Source: Treponema sp. (GTDB lineage Bacteria; Spirochaetota; Spirochaetia; Treponematales; Breznakiellaceae). From it: 40,445 bases of DNA. Below, piece by piece: positions 1-8,251 of this stretch. How positions within the stretch are numbered: the first letter of the stretch is position 1; every line of letters starts with the position of its first letter. The position numbers were made by a program, and so were the translations under genes. The stretch is taken from assembly GCA_031282065.1 (NCBI GenBank), contig JAITEL010000048.1, positions 1-40,445 of the forward strand, read 5' to 3'. Below the pieces are notes generated by a model. That model made no database searches. It saw only the letters and a program-made list of their open reading frames with translations, and was not told the origin of the DNA.

Positions 1-61
1 CAGCACCTATGACATGGCCCGTGTCATACCTATTGACGTGGCCAAGTCAGATCCCTTGATA

Positions 62-978
62 GCAGAACGGGGACTTTTCGGACTGGATTGCTTCGGGGCT
101 ACGCCCCTCGCAATGACGGGTTCACTGCGCCCCCCGCCACCCCCCACATTCGGGAGACCCTAGCCCCGTCATTGCGAGCAAAGCGAAGCAATCCATTCCC
201 CCAGCCCTGGGGGTCTGAACGGGGACTTTCCGGACTGGATTGCTTCGGGGCTTTGCCCCTCGCAATGACGGGTTCACTGCGCTCCCCGCCACCCCTCACA
301 TTCGGGAGACCCTAGCCCCGTCATTGCGAGCAAAGCGAAGCAATCCACTCCCCCAGCCCTGGGGGTCTGAACGGGGACTTTCCGGACTGGATTGCTTCGG
401 GGCTGCGCCCCTTCCAATGACAGGTTCACTGCGCTCCCCGCCATCCCCCACATTCGGGAGACCCTAGCCCCGTCATTGCGAGCAAAGCGAAGCAATCCAC
501 TCCCGCAGCCATGGGGGTCTGAACGGGGACTTTCCGGACTGGATTGCTTCGGGGCTGCGCTCCTCGCGATGACGGGTTCACTGCGCCCCCCGCAATGAGG
601 AAAGCCCCCCGTCATTGCAGGGGAGCCCCTCGTCATTGCGAGCAAAGCGAAGCAATCCATTCCCGCAGCCCTGGGGGTCTGAACGGGGACTTTCCGGACT
701 GGATTGCTTCGGGGCTTTGCCCCTCGCAATGACGGGTTCACTGCGCTCCCCGCCACCCCCCACATTCGGGAGACCCTAGCCCCGTCATTGCGAGCAAAGC
801 GAAGCAATCCACTCCCGCAGCCCTGGGGGTCTGAACGGGGACTTTCCGGACTGGATTGCTTCGGGGCTGCGCCCCTCGCAATGACGGGTTCACTGCGCTC
901 CCCGCCACCCCCAACATTCGGGAGACCCTAGCCCCGTCATTGTGCGAGCAAAGCGAAGCAATCCACTCCCCCAGCCCC
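62..978. repeat. Tandem array of 152-bp units made of inverted arms
   Basis: The motif GGATTGCTTC recurs at 85, 237, 389, 541, 701 and 853. Spacing is 152 bp except for one 160-bp interval (541 to 701) that contains a rearranged segment. Each unit holds a right arm (TGGATTGCTTCG, a short GC-rich loop, TCGCAATGAC) and an inverted left arm (GTCATTGCGA ... CGAAGCAATCCA), so the array alternates inverted repeats and could extrude cruciforms. The arm sequence resembles the CATTGCGAG...GAAGCAATCC palindrome scattered through many bacterial genomes (from memory). Apparent reading frames on both strands are a by-product of the repeats. The last left arm (933-964) has a two-base insertion. I see no gene in 1-1137. 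Confidence 0.95.
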
Positions 979-1137
979 GGCAACCGAACTTCCAGCCCCG
1001 ATGTTCTAACCCGCCGCCCTGGGGGGAGGCATAAGCGGGTAAGCCTCCCGAACGCGGTACAGGGCCTCCTGCGTGCTCCCGGCAGCCGTGCATCCTTCCT
1101 ACTTCCCATAGTTTTCGCTTCTGGAGTACCATGAGCT

Positions 1138-2475
1138 ATGGCTACTTTCATTGAACCGAGAATCCTCAAAGGCTTTAGGGACTTCCTGCCTCCTTTGGAG
1201 ATTGCCCGCAGGGCCTTGCTGGAGAAGCTCGAATCCTGTTTCCGGTCTTTCGGCTTCGTACCGATTGATACCCCTGCTTTGGAATACGCAGACATCCTCT
1301 TAGGCAAGGGCGGCGGAGAAACAGAAAAACAGATATACCGCTTTACGGATAAGGGAGGCAGAGACGTGGCCCTGCGCTTTGATCTCACCGTACCCTTTGC
1401 CCGGTTTGTGGCAGAACACCGGGGGGAACTGTCCCTGCCCTTTAAGCGCTACCATATAGCCAAGGTATGGCGGGGGGAAAATACCCAGCGGGGCCGGTAC
1501 CGGGAGTTCACCCAATGCGACTTTGATATCGTAGGCAGCGACAGCCCGGCTGCGGATTTTGAAATCCTCCTTATCATGCGTACGGCCCTGCTCGGCCTTG
1601 GGGTAGGGGACGTATGTATCCGGCTGAACCACCGGGGCCTTTTCAACCGCTTCCTCTCCCGTCTTGGCGCAGGGGAGCAATCCGTGGAAATCCTGAGAAC
1701 CGTGGATAAGCTTGCGAAGATAGGCAGGGAAGCCACGGAGGACCTGCTTGCAGGGCTCCTTGACCGTGCCAGGGCCAGGGACATCCTGAGCTTTATCCAG
1801 GTTCAGGGCAGCTTTGAGGAAACCCTGGCAAGCCTTGCCCAGGCAGTCGGGGAAGCTTCTCCTGAAGTGCAGCGCCTTGCCCTGCTGCGCCGTTTCATGG
1901 CGGATACGGGTACGGCATCTTCCTTTGTGCTGGATCCCTCCATTACCCGGGGCCTGGATTACTATACCGGGGTGGTCTACGAAACCTTTCTGCACGATGC
2001 GCCGGATATAGGCTCGGTGTGTTCCGGGGGCAGGTACGATAACCTGGCGGGCCTCTATTCCCGGGAGACCATCCGCGGGGTGGGCTCCTCCATCGGGCTC
2101 GACCGCCTTATGGCTGCACTGGAGGCCCGGGGAACGCTCCCTTTTCGCGCCTCCTATACCCGTGTTGCCATTGCCTGCATGGAGGAAGGTGAGGCAGGGC
2201 ACTACCAGGCCCTGGCAGCCCGCCTCCGGCACGGGGGCATCCCCTGTGAGGTGCTCCTTGAGCCGGGAAAACCCTCGAAACAAGCCATGCTGGCCGAGAA
2301 GAAGAGCGCCCGCTGGCTGGTGATTCCGGGGCCAGAGCCCCTGGCAGATCCCCTGACCCTGCGGGATCTGCACACGCGGACCAACCAGGAAGGGCTTACT
2401 CTGGAGCAGCTTATCGAGCGGCTGCAACAGGAGGGCGCAATGCGGGGGCTTGACTCTTTTGCAGGAGTTCCTTAG
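1138..2475 (+). CDS. hisS: Histidyl-tRNA synthetase (archaeal/eukaryote-like type)
   Basis: Charges tRNA-His with histidine in the cytoplasm (class II synthetase). The 445-residue product has the class II catalytic core, with motif 2 at the WRGENTQRGRYREFTQCDFD stretch, the histidine-specific GLDYYTGVVYE segment, the CSGGRYDNLAG segment, and motif 3 at GVGSSIGLDRL. A C-terminal anticodon-binding domain follows, about residues 340-435. The motif 2 context, with REFTQCDFDIVG, resembles archaeal and eukaryotic enzymes more than typical bacterial HisRS. HisZ is the alternative, since a his operon follows, but the complete anticodon domain and the long-form HisG next door (which needs no HisZ) favour HisS. 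The ATG has GGAG 11 bases upstream. A 7-bp hairpin (1024-1049) lies in the leader. The gene sits between the 152-bp array and the his operon. Confidence 0.93.
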   Translation: MATFIEPRILKGFRDFLPPLEIARRALLEKLESCFRSFGFVPIDTPALEYADILLGKGGGETEKQIYRFTDKGGRDVALRFDLTVPFARFVAEHRGELSLPFKRYHIAKVWRGENTQRGRYREFTQCDFDIVGSDSPAADFEILLIMRTALLGLGVGDVCIRLNHRGLFNRFLSRLGAGEQSVEILRTVDKLAKIGREATEDLLAGLLDRARARDILSFIQVQGSFEETLASLAQAVGEASPEVQRLALLRRFMADTGTASSFVLDPSITRGLDYYTGVVYETFLHDAPDIGSVCSGGRYDNLAGLYSRETIRGVGSSIGLDRLMAALEARGTLPFRASYTRVAIACMEEGEAGHYQALAARLRHGGIPCEVLLEPGKPSKQAMLAEKKSARWLVIPGPEPLADPLTLRDLHTRTNQEGLTLEQLIERLQQEGAMRGLDSFAGVP

Positions 2476-2485
2476 ACTGAACGGC

Positions 2486-2554
2486 ATGAACCGGATTCTG
2501 GTGTTTTACCGCCATCTTAAGATATTCAAGCATTGCCAGCATCCGGTGTATTAA
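2486..2554 (+). CDS. Possible his operon leader peptide (22 aa)
   Basis: A short ORF, ATG at 2486 to TAA at 2552-2554, starts 10 bases after the hisS stop. Codons 10, 16 and 19 are CAT (His), so three of the 22 residues are histidine, well above the usual frequency. It ends 23 bases before the terminator hairpin in front of hisG. This is the layout expected of a transcription-attenuation leader peptide. Against it, the His codons are not consecutive as in the enteric hisL, and the nearest Shine-Dalgarno-like sequence (AGGAG at 2463-2467) is about 18 bases from the ATG, which is long. No gene symbol is assigned. Confidence 0.35.
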   Translation: MNRILVFYRHLKIFKHCQHPVY

Positions 2555-2577
2555 GAGGTAGCCTCAAGGCACCTAGG

Positions 2578-2604
2578 CCGTGGATGAGTCCACGGCTTTT
2601 TTTT
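2578..2604 (+). terminator. Intrinsic terminator or attenuator in the hisG leader
   Basis: A perfect 7-bp stem CCGTGGA / TCCACGG with a TGAG loop is followed by C and eight T residues (2597-2604). A second hairpin precedes it: AGGT-GCC / GGC-ACCT with a TCAA loop, about 2556-2574. The T-tract ends only 21 bases before the hisG ATG (2626). This leaves no room for a downstream promoter with a normal leader, so the operon must be transcribed through this site. It therefore probably acts conditionally, although it could simply end most hisS transcripts. Confidence 0.8.
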
Positions 2605-2625
2605 GGAATGGAGCGTTTTGAGTCT

Positions 2626-3483
2626 ATGCGGGATATACTGCGTATTTTGATACCCAAGGGGCGTATTTTTGATAAGGTGGCCCGGCTTTTCGATGAGGCA
2701 GGGTTCCCTATAAGCCTTACGGAACGAACCTACCGGCCCCTGATTGGCGCACCCTGGCTTACGGGGAAGATCATGAAGCCTCAGAATGTCGGGGAGCTTT
2801 TGGAGCTGGGCAGCCATGATGCGGGATTCACCGGCCTTGACTGGATCCAGGAGAGCCGGGCTCAGGTACAGGAAATCATGGACTTAGGGTTTGACCAGGT
2901 CCGTATTGTGGCGGCAGTTCCCGCGGACCTGGACGAGCAGGCCCTTAAGTCCAGGCGGCTGCGGGTGGCCACTGAATATGTGCACCTTGCCGAACAGTGG
3001 CTCCAGGCATCAGGCTACCCCTACCGGATACTGCGAACCTACGGTGCCACCGAGGTGTTTCCCCCGGATGATGCGGACATGATCATCGACAACACCGCTT
3101 CCGGGAGAACCCTCAAGGATAACGGCTTGCGGATCATCGCCACCCTCGTGGAATCCTCCACCCATTTCGTTGCTTCTCCCCTGGCTATGGCCGATGAGGT
3201 AAAACGCACCCGTATTGAGGAGTTGGCCATGCTGTTTAAGGCGGTCCTCGACGGCAGGGAGCGGGTCATGCTGGAGATGAATGTGAGTAAGTCCCAGTTT
3301 GCCGCGCTGGTTACGGGGCTTCCCAGTATGCGCAGTCCCACCGTGGCGCCCCTCTATGGGGACAGCGGCTACGCGGTGAAGATAGCCGTTAAGAAAAGCG
3401 ACGTTCCCGCGATGATTCCCCGCTTGAAAAAGCTGGGGGCTGCGGATATTGTGGAATACGATCTGCGGAAAGTGGTACCTTAA
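2626..3483 (+). CDS. hisG: ATP phosphoribosyltransferase, long form
   Basis: Catalyses the first step of histidine biosynthesis, joining ATP and PRPP. From the ATG at 2626 the protein has 285 residues, the usual length of the long HisG with a C-terminal ACT-like regulatory domain. The start MRDILRILIPKGRIFD matches the family N-terminus. The PRPP-binding loop is ADMIIDNTASGRTLKDNGL (about residues 152-170), and the C-terminal domain includes the SPTVAPLYGD region and ends in VEYDLRKVVP. Upstream in-frame codons (2533, 2608) would extend into the terminator, so 2626 is preferred, with GGAG at 2610-2613 as ribosome site. The regulatory domain implies feedback inhibition by histidine (family knowledge). 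First gene of the his operon, behind a putative attenuator. Confidence 0.95.
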   Translation: MRDILRILIPKGRIFDKVARLFDEAGFPISLTERTYRPLIGAPWLTGKIMKPQNVGELLELGSHDAGFTGLDWIQESRAQVQEIMDLGFDQVRIVAAVPADLDEQALKSRRLRVATEYVHLAEQWLQASGYPYRILRTYGATEVFPPDDADMIIDNTASGRTLKDNGLRIIATLVESSTHFVASPLAMADEVKRTRIEELAMLFKAVLDGRERVMLEMNVSKSQFAALVTGLPSMRSPTVAPLYGDSGYAVKIAVKKSDVPAMIPRLKKLGAADIVEYDLRKVVP

Positions 3484-3486
3484 AGG

Positions 3487-3529
3487 TATGGGGGGCCGAA
3501 AGGTCCCCCAAGCCCCCCGGAAGTGCGTC
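3487..3529 (-). repeat. GC-rich palindromic dispersed repeat (copy 1, inverted)
   Basis: Located between hisG and hisB. Read on the minus strand it is ACTTCCGGGGGG-CTTGGGGGACC-TTTC-GGCCCCCC, which matches the copies at 19809-19850 and 40289-40330. The core hairpin GGGGGGCC-GAAA-GGTCCCCC has an 8-bp stem with a GNRA-type loop. It lies inside the his operon, where it could act as a processing, stability or partial termination element. Confidence 0.8.
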
Positions 3530-3577
3530 TGGGCCATCGCAAAGGACGCTGCCCCCTGGGGGGAAGGAGATGAGTAT

Positions 3578-4183
3578 ATGGAGAGAATGGCTGAAATCAG
3601 GCGCAGCACCCAAGAGACCGACCTTTTCATAAAGCTCTCCCTGGACGGCTGCGGAAAGATACAGTTGGATTATCCCATTGGCTTTATGAAACACATGCTG
3701 AGCACCTTTGCCCGGCATGGGCTTTTTGATCTGTATGTGCAGGCATCCGGGGACATTGCCGTGGATCAGCACCATCTGGTAGAGGATACCGGTATAGTCC
3801 TGGGCCGCTGTTTCGCCCAGGCCCTGGGAGAGAAGCGGGGAATTCGCCGCAATGGCAGCTCCCTCTTCCCTATGGATGAAACCCTCGCACGGGCGGTGGT
3901 GGACCTTTCAGGCCGCTCCTTCCTGGTCTTTCAGGCCAAGCTCTCCGGGATCCCCTTGGTTTCCGGTACTTCCTCATTCCAGACCGACACGGTGGAGGAT
4001 TTCTGGCAGGGTTTTGTCCAAGGGGCAGAGGCTACGCTCCATCTGGACATACTCCGGGGACGCAGCGATCACCACCAGATCGAAGCCCTGTTCAAAGCTG
4101 CGGCCAAGGCGCTTAAAGAGGCGGTGAGCCGGGATCCTTGTGCCCCCGACCTGGTGCCCTCTACCAAAGGGGTCTTGGTATGA
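3578..4183 (+). CDS. hisB: Imidazoleglycerol-phosphate dehydratase
   Basis: Dehydrates imidazole glycerol phosphate to imidazole acetol phosphate. It is a single-domain enzyme of 201 residues with no histidinol-phosphatase domain. Both manganese-binding repeats are visible: DQHHLVEDTGI near residue 60 and SDHHQIEALFKA near residue 165. The N-terminal motif usually written FFDHML is FMKHML here: the metal-ligand His is kept and the preceding Asp is replaced by Lys. The ATG at 3578 is preceded by AAGGAGA at 3564-3570. A further upstream in-frame extension runs through the palindromic repeat and is not homologous. The stop overlaps the hisH start (ATGA), indicating translational coupling. Confidence 0.94.
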   Translation: MERMAEIRRSTQETDLFIKLSLDGCGKIQLDYPIGFMKHMLSTFARHGLFDLYVQASGDIAVDQHHLVEDTGIVLGRCFAQALGEKRGIRRNGSSLFPMDETLARAVVDLSGRSFLVFQAKLSGIPLVSGTSSFQTDTVEDFWQGFVQGAEATLHLDILRGRSDHHQIEALFKAAAKALKEAVSRDPCAPDLVPSTKGVLV

Positions 4184-4821
4184 TAGGGGTGGTGAACTAC
4201 GGCGCAGGGAACCTGGGTTCCGTGATGAACGCCTTAGCGCGGCTTGGACTTGCCGCCCGCTTTGCCTTAGGGCCGGAAGAACTGTCCCCGGTGCCTGGGG
4301 CTTCCCCTTTTGAGCGCATCATCTTCCCTGGAGACGGTCATTTTGCCTCTGCTATGGAAGCCCTGGAACAATCCGGTTATGCCGGGGCCCTGAGGGAATG
4401 GATCGCCGCGGATAAGCCCTTCTTGGGGATCTGTATCGGCTTACAGCTCCTCTTCGATTCCTCTGAAGAGGCCCCTGCGGTGGATGGCCGGGTATGGCAG
4501 GGCCTTCAGGTGATCCCCGGCAGGGTCCGGCGTTTCCCCGGACGGAAGGTTCCCCAGATTGGGTGGAACCGCACGTTTTTTGCTCAAGCCCCGTGGGCTT
4601 CTAAGCTCTTCCGGGGGATGGGGGAACATACCTTTTTCTACTATATTCATTCGTATTATGCGGATCCCCAGGTACCTGAGTTTACGGTTGCCCGGGCCCG
4701 GTACGGGCTGCCCTATTGCGCTGCCATAGAACGGGGCGCTCTGGCGGCGGTCCAGTTTCATCCGGAGAAATCCGGTATCCAGGGCCTTAAGGTCCTGGAA
4801 AATTGGGCAGACCATGCGTAG
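4180..4821 (+). CDS. hisH: Imidazole glycerol phosphate synthase, glutaminase subunit
   Basis: Supplies ammonia from glutamine to HisF in the IGP synthase heterodimer. The product has 213 residues in a class I glutamine amidotransferase fold: N-terminus MIGVVNYGAGNLGSV, an oxyanion-strand region FPGDGHFASAM, the nucleophile Cys in LGICIGLQLLF (about residue 86), and the His/Glu pair in VQFHPEKSG near the C-terminus. The usual PGVGAF is PGDGHF here. The start overlaps the hisB stop by four bases (ATGA at 4180-4183), and hisF follows after 14 bases, so the two subunits are probably produced in balance. Confidence 0.95.
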   Translation: MIGVVNYGAGNLGSVMNALARLGLAARFALGPEELSPVPGASPFERIIFPGDGHFASAMEALEQSGYAGALREWIAADKPFLGICIGLQLLFDSSEEAPAVDGRVWQGLQVIPGRVRRFPGRKVPQIGWNRTFFAQAPWASKLFRGMGEHTFFYYIHSYYADPQVPEFTVARARYGLPYCAAIERGALAAVQFHPEKSGIQGLKVLENWADHA

Positions 4822-4835
4822 GAGCGGGCTAGTTC

Positions 4836-5654
4836 ATGGGTGATGCAGGGTATGGGACCTTGGCCAAACGGATTATCCCCTGTTTGGACGTAGACGACGG
4901 CCGGGTAGTGAAAGGGGTCAAATTTCAGGGCTTACAAGACGCAGGAGACCCGGTGGAACTCGCCCGCCTCTACAACCGCGAAGGGGCGGATGAGCTGAGC
5001 TTCTTGGACATCGGGGCCTCCTATAAAAGCCGGGCTACCCTCTTGGAGGTGGTCCGTCAAGTGGCCGCGGAAGTGTTCATCCCCCTGTGTGTAGGCGGGG
5101 GCATTCGGCAGGTAGCAGATATGCGAGAGGCCATGAACGCGGGAGCGGACAAGGTCGCGGTTTGTACGGCGGCCTTACAAAACCCCGAACTCTTACGGGA
5201 CATGGCCCGCGCCTATGGCAGTCAGTGTGTGGTCTTATCCCTTGACGCCAAACGGGTTGGGGAGGACCCGGAGGGCAGGCCCCAATGGCACGCGTTTTCC
5301 CAGGGCGGCAGGATCGATACGGGAATAGACGCCATAGCCTGGGCATGCAAGGCCGTTGAACTGGGCGCCGGGGAGATACTCCTCAATTCCATTGACGCCG
5401 ACGGTACGGGCTCAGGCTATGACCTTCCCCTCACCAAGCGGATATTGGAAGCCGTACCGGTACCGGTGATCGCCTCTGGGGGTGCGGGGACCTTGGAGCA
5501 GATCGCCCAGGTGCTCTTAGCCCCCCAGGAAGGAGGCGAGGACCGGGCTGATGCAGACGCGGCCCTGGTGGCCTCCCTGCTGCACTTTGGGAAAAGGAGT
5601 ATCCCGGAAATCAAGGCGTATATTGCATCACAAGGAGGGTGTGTCCGATGGTAA
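4836..5654 (+). CDS. hisF: Imidazole glycerol phosphate synthase, cyclase subunit
   Basis: Converts PRFAR plus ammonia to imidazole glycerol phosphate and AICAR. The 272-residue (beta/alpha)8 barrel shows the catalytic Asp in [15 protein letters not shown], the phosphate loop CVGGGIR, the second catalytic Asp in [13 protein letters not shown], and IASGGAG at the C-terminal phosphate site. TAGGAG at 4819-4824 serves as ribosome site. Its end overlaps the following hisA-IE start by seven bases. AICAR released here feeds back to purine synthesis, the pathway to which the purL of this window also contributes. Confidence 0.96.
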   Translation: MGDAGYGTLAKRIIPCLDVDDGRVVKGVKFQGLQDAGDPVELARLYNREGADELSFLDIGASYKSRATLLEVVRQVAAEVFIPLCVGGGIRQVADMREAMNAGADKVAVCTAALQNPELLRDMARAYGSQCVVLSLDAKRVGEDPEGRPQWHAFSQGGRIDTGIDAIAWACKAVELGAGEILLNSIDADGTGSGYDLPLTKRILEAVPVPVIASGGAGTLEQIAQVLLAPQEGGEDRADADAALVASLLHFGKRSIPEIKAYIASQGGCVRW

Positions 5655-6964
5655 TTGCTTCTATAGATATACGGCACGGTCAGGTGGTTCAGCTCAGACA
5701 GGGAAGGGACCTGGTTTTACAGCAAGACAATGCCGGGGAATTGGCGGAAACCTTTGACCGCTACGGAGAGGTGGCGGTGATTGACCTGGACGGAGCTATG
5801 GGGGACGGCTCCAATCTTGAAATGATAAAGCCCCTCCTGCGTAAGGCTGAATGCCGCGTGGGCGGGGGCATTCAGACCCTGGAGCAGGCCCGGGAACTGG
5901 TGAGCCTGGGCGCTCGGAAGATCATCATCGGCTCACGGGCCTTTCGGGAGCCCCGAAAGCCGCAGACCTTCCAGGCGGAAGGAGCCTTTGAGCTTAAGAC
6001 CGACTTCCTCAAGGCCCTGGTTAAGGAGATAGGCCGGGAACGGATCATGGTGGCTGTGGATGCCCGGCCAGATACCAGAGGGAATTATGAAATCCTGGTA
6101 GATGGCTGGAAGACCCCTACCGGCCTTTCCCTCATTGAAACTGCCCAAGCTGTGGAGCCTTTTGCCGCAGGGCTGCTCTTTACCTGTGTGGAGCGGGAAG
6201 GAACCATGACCGGTATTGACCGGACAGGGGTACGCCGTCTTCGGGAAGCGATCTCCTGCGCGCTTACCGTGGCGGGCGGGGTTTCCACCTTGGAAGAAAT
6301 CGAAGCGCTTTCTGCCCTGGGCTGCGATGTGCAACTGGGCATGGCCCTGTACACCGGCAAGATCGATCTGGGAGCGGCCTTTATCCGTTCCCTGAACTGG
6401 GAAAAAGGCGCTTCCCCCCAAGGAGCGCTGCTTCCGGTCATAGCCCAGTCTCCGGACGGCCAGGTTATGATGACCGGTTTTGCCGACCCCCAGGCCTTGG
6501 CAGCATCCTTCAGCCGGGGCAGGCTCTGTTTCCACAGCCGTACCCGCAATACCCTCTGGATGAAAGGGGAACACTCAGGCAATACCCTAAGACTCCTGCG
6601 GCTTCGTGCGGATTGCGACCGGGACGCGCTGCTTGCGGTGGTGGAAGCCGCAGGACCGGTCTGTCATACGGGGGGCTACTCCTGTTTTGAAACAGGCCGG
6701 CGGTATACCTGGGAGTATCTGCAAAGTATTATTGCAGACCGCTTGAGCAAGCCGCGGCCTGGTTCGTATACCGCCACCTTGGATGACAAGCTCGTGCGCG
6801 AGAAGATCCGGGAAGAGGCCGAAGAGGTCTGTACAGCCAAAACCCATGCGGATGTGGTCTGGGAAGCGGCGGACCTGCTCTTTTTCACCACCGCGCTTAT
6901 GACACGGGAAGGGGTTACGGTCGCAGAAGTGCTGGATGAGCTTGACCGGCGGCATAAGAAGTAG
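5648..6964 (+). CDS. hisA: Trifunctional HisA-HisI-HisE fusion
   Basis: The 438-residue product appears to join three consecutive activities. Residues 1 to about 245 form a HisA barrel (ProFAR isomerase): catalytic Asp in [29 protein letters not shown], and [11 protein letters not shown]. Residues about 250-340 are phosphoribosyl-AMP cyclohydrolase (HisI): [28 protein letters not shown] and the zinc site CHTGGYSCF. Residues about 350-438 are phosphoribosyl-ATP pyrophosphatase (HisE): [14 protein letters not shown] and WEAADLLFF. HisI and HisE act before HisA, so one chain carries steps 2, 3 and 4. The usual HisA RDGT is REGT here, a conservative Asp-to-Glu change near the active site. The ATG at 5648 has AAGGAGGG eight bases upstream; a GTG at 5639 lies within that site. 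Last gene of the operon; hisC and hisD are absent here. Confidence 0.93.
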   Translation: MVIASIDIRHGQVVQLRQGRDLVLQQDNAGELAETFDRYGEVAVIDLDGAMGDGSNLEMIKPLLRKAECRVGGGIQTLEQARELVSLGARKIIIGSRAFREPRKPQTFQAEGAFELKTDFLKALVKEIGRERIMVAVDARPDTRGNYEILVDGWKTPTGLSLIETAQAVEPFAAGLLFTCVEREGTMTGIDRTGVRRLREAISCALTVAGGVSTLEEIEALSALGCDVQLGMALYTGKIDLGAAFIRSLNWEKGASPQGALLPVIAQSPDGQVMMTGFADPQALAASFSRGRLCFHSRTRNTLWMKGEHSGNTLRLLRLRADCDRDALLAVVEAAGPVCHTGGYSCFETGRRYTWEYLQSIIADRLSKPRPGSYTATLDDKLVREKIREEAEEVCTAKTHADVVWEAADLLFFTTALMTREGVTVAEVLDELDRRHKK

Positions 6965-7048
6965 GGCTTTACCCGGCGCGCTGACCGGGGGGCATCCCGG
7001 CGCGTATACGGGCGGGCTCGGTGTATAGGTAAACAGTAAGGAGTAATG

Positions 7049-8050
7049 ATGGGTGTACAACTACACAATGGAACGTCTCTGCCGAATATCCCCTGGGAGG
7101 AGCGGCCCCAGGCAGGCAGGCATGAGGTGCTATGGCGGTATTCCGGGAATCCGGTTATTCCCCGGAATCTGACCGCCTCGGCAAACAGCATTTTTAATAG
7201 TGCGGTCGTCCCTTTTAAGGGGGGCTTTGCAGGGGTGTTCCGTTGTGATAATACCAGCCGGCAGATGAATATTTACGCAGGACGCAGTAAAGACGGCTTG
7301 CAGTGGGCCATTGAGGATGAGCCCATTGCGTTCAGCAAGACCGATCCGGAACTGCCCGATGCAGAGTATAAATACGATCCCAGGGTGATCTTTATCGAGG
7401 ATCGCTGGTACCTCATGTGGTGTAACGGCTACCATGGCCCCTGTATAGGGCTCGGGTATACCTTTGACTTTGAGCGCTTTTATCTTTTGGAAAACCCCCT
7501 CATGCCCTTTAACCGCAATGGGGTCCTCTTCCCCCGGAAGATCCGCGGCAGCTATGCCATGCTGAGCCGTCCCAGCGATTCAGGGCATACCCCCTTTGGG
7601 GACATCATCTATTCTGAAAGTCCGGATCTCACCTATTGGGGAAAGCACCGGCATGTTATGGCGCCCCTGGGCTGGCAAAGCGCCTGGCAGAGTACCAAGA
7701 TAGGCGCAGGCCCGGTACCCATTGAAACCTCCGAAGGCTGGCTCCTGTTCTACCACGGGGTCTTGACCAGTTGTAACGGGTTTGTGTATTCCTTTGGTGC
7801 GGCCCTGCTGGATTTGGAGCAGCCCTGGAAGCCCATTGCCCGCTCCCGGCCCTATCTCTTATCCCCTCAGGCTTTGTATGAGTGTGTCGGGGATGTGCCC
7901 AATGTTACCTTTCCCTGCGCCTGCCTGGTGGACGCTGACACGGGGCGCTTAGCCATCTACTACGGCTGTGCAGACACCGTTACGGGGCTGGCTTTTGGGT
8001 ATATTGATGAAGTGCTTGACTTTGTGAAGCGGCATAATTGTCTTAACTAG
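7049..8050 (+). CDS. GH130 family beta-mannoside phosphorylase
   Basis: Likely a cytoplasmic phosphorylase that splits beta-mannosides (for example mannobiose or mannosyl-glucose) with phosphate to give mannose 1-phosphate. The product has about 333 residues and no signal peptide. The five-bladed propeller of GH130 is suggested by repeated strand motifs such as [79 protein letters not shown] and [12 protein letters not shown]. The catalytic Asp of the family is probably that in KYDPRV. The exact substrate cannot be read from the sequence. AAGGAG at 7038-7043 fits the ATG at 7049 better than the one at 7046. Its stop codon lies inside the first unit of the 23-bp repeat array. Confidence 0.85.
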   Translation: MGVQLHNGTSLPNIPWEERPQAGRHEVLWRYSGNPVIPRNLTASANSIFNSAVVPFKGGFAGVFRCDNTSRQMNIYAGRSKDGLQWAIEDEPIAFSKTDPELPDAEYKYDPRVIFIEDRWYLMWCNGYHGPCIGLGYTFDFERFYLLENPLMPFNRNGVLFPRKIRGSYAMLSRPSDSGHTPFGDIIYSESPDLTYWGKHRHVMAPLGWQSAWQSTKIGAGPVPIETSEGWLLFYHGVLTSCNGFVYSFGAALLDLEQPWKPIARSRPYLLSPQALYECVGDVPNVTFPCACLVDADTGRLAIYYGCADTVTGLAFGYIDEVLDFVKRHNCLN

Positions 8051-8184
8051 GACAAGGGGCTTGGCTAAGCTAGGACAAGGGTCTTGGCTAAGCTAGGACA
8101 AGAGGCTTGTCTTAACTAGGACAAGGGTCTTGGCTAAGCTAGGACAAGGGGCTTGGCTAAGCTAGGACAAGGGGCTTGGCTAAG
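8047..8184. repeat. 23-bp palindromic minisatellite, array A (6 units)
   Basis: CTAGGACAAG starts at 8047, 8070, 8093, 8116, 8139 and 8162, an exact 23-bp period. Each unit ends with CTTGGCTAAG or CTTGTCTTAA, an approximate inverted copy of its beginning. A partial unit follows at 8185. The GH130 stop codon (8048-8050) is part of the first unit. The repeat is related to arrays at 17183 and 24361. There are no unique spacers, so it is not CRISPR. Confidence 0.95.
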
Positions 8185-8251
8185 CTGAAGGTCAGATGGG
8201 GCATAGGCGAGCCCTCTGGGGAATGTGTTAGAGAGGAGGCAGTGAAGGCCC

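Noticed and set aside
88-1134. Many ORFs on both strands (61-216 codons) in the 152-bp array
   Set aside because: They repeat the same residues at each unit and exist in several frames; they reflect repeat composition, not genes.
1138-2475. HisZ regulatory subunit instead of HisS
   Set aside because: HisG is the long form with its own regulatory domain, and the protein has a full anticodon-binding domain.
7021-7048. ATG at 7046 as the start of the GH130 gene
   Set aside because: It lies only two bases after AAGGAG; the ATG at 7049 has a better spacing.
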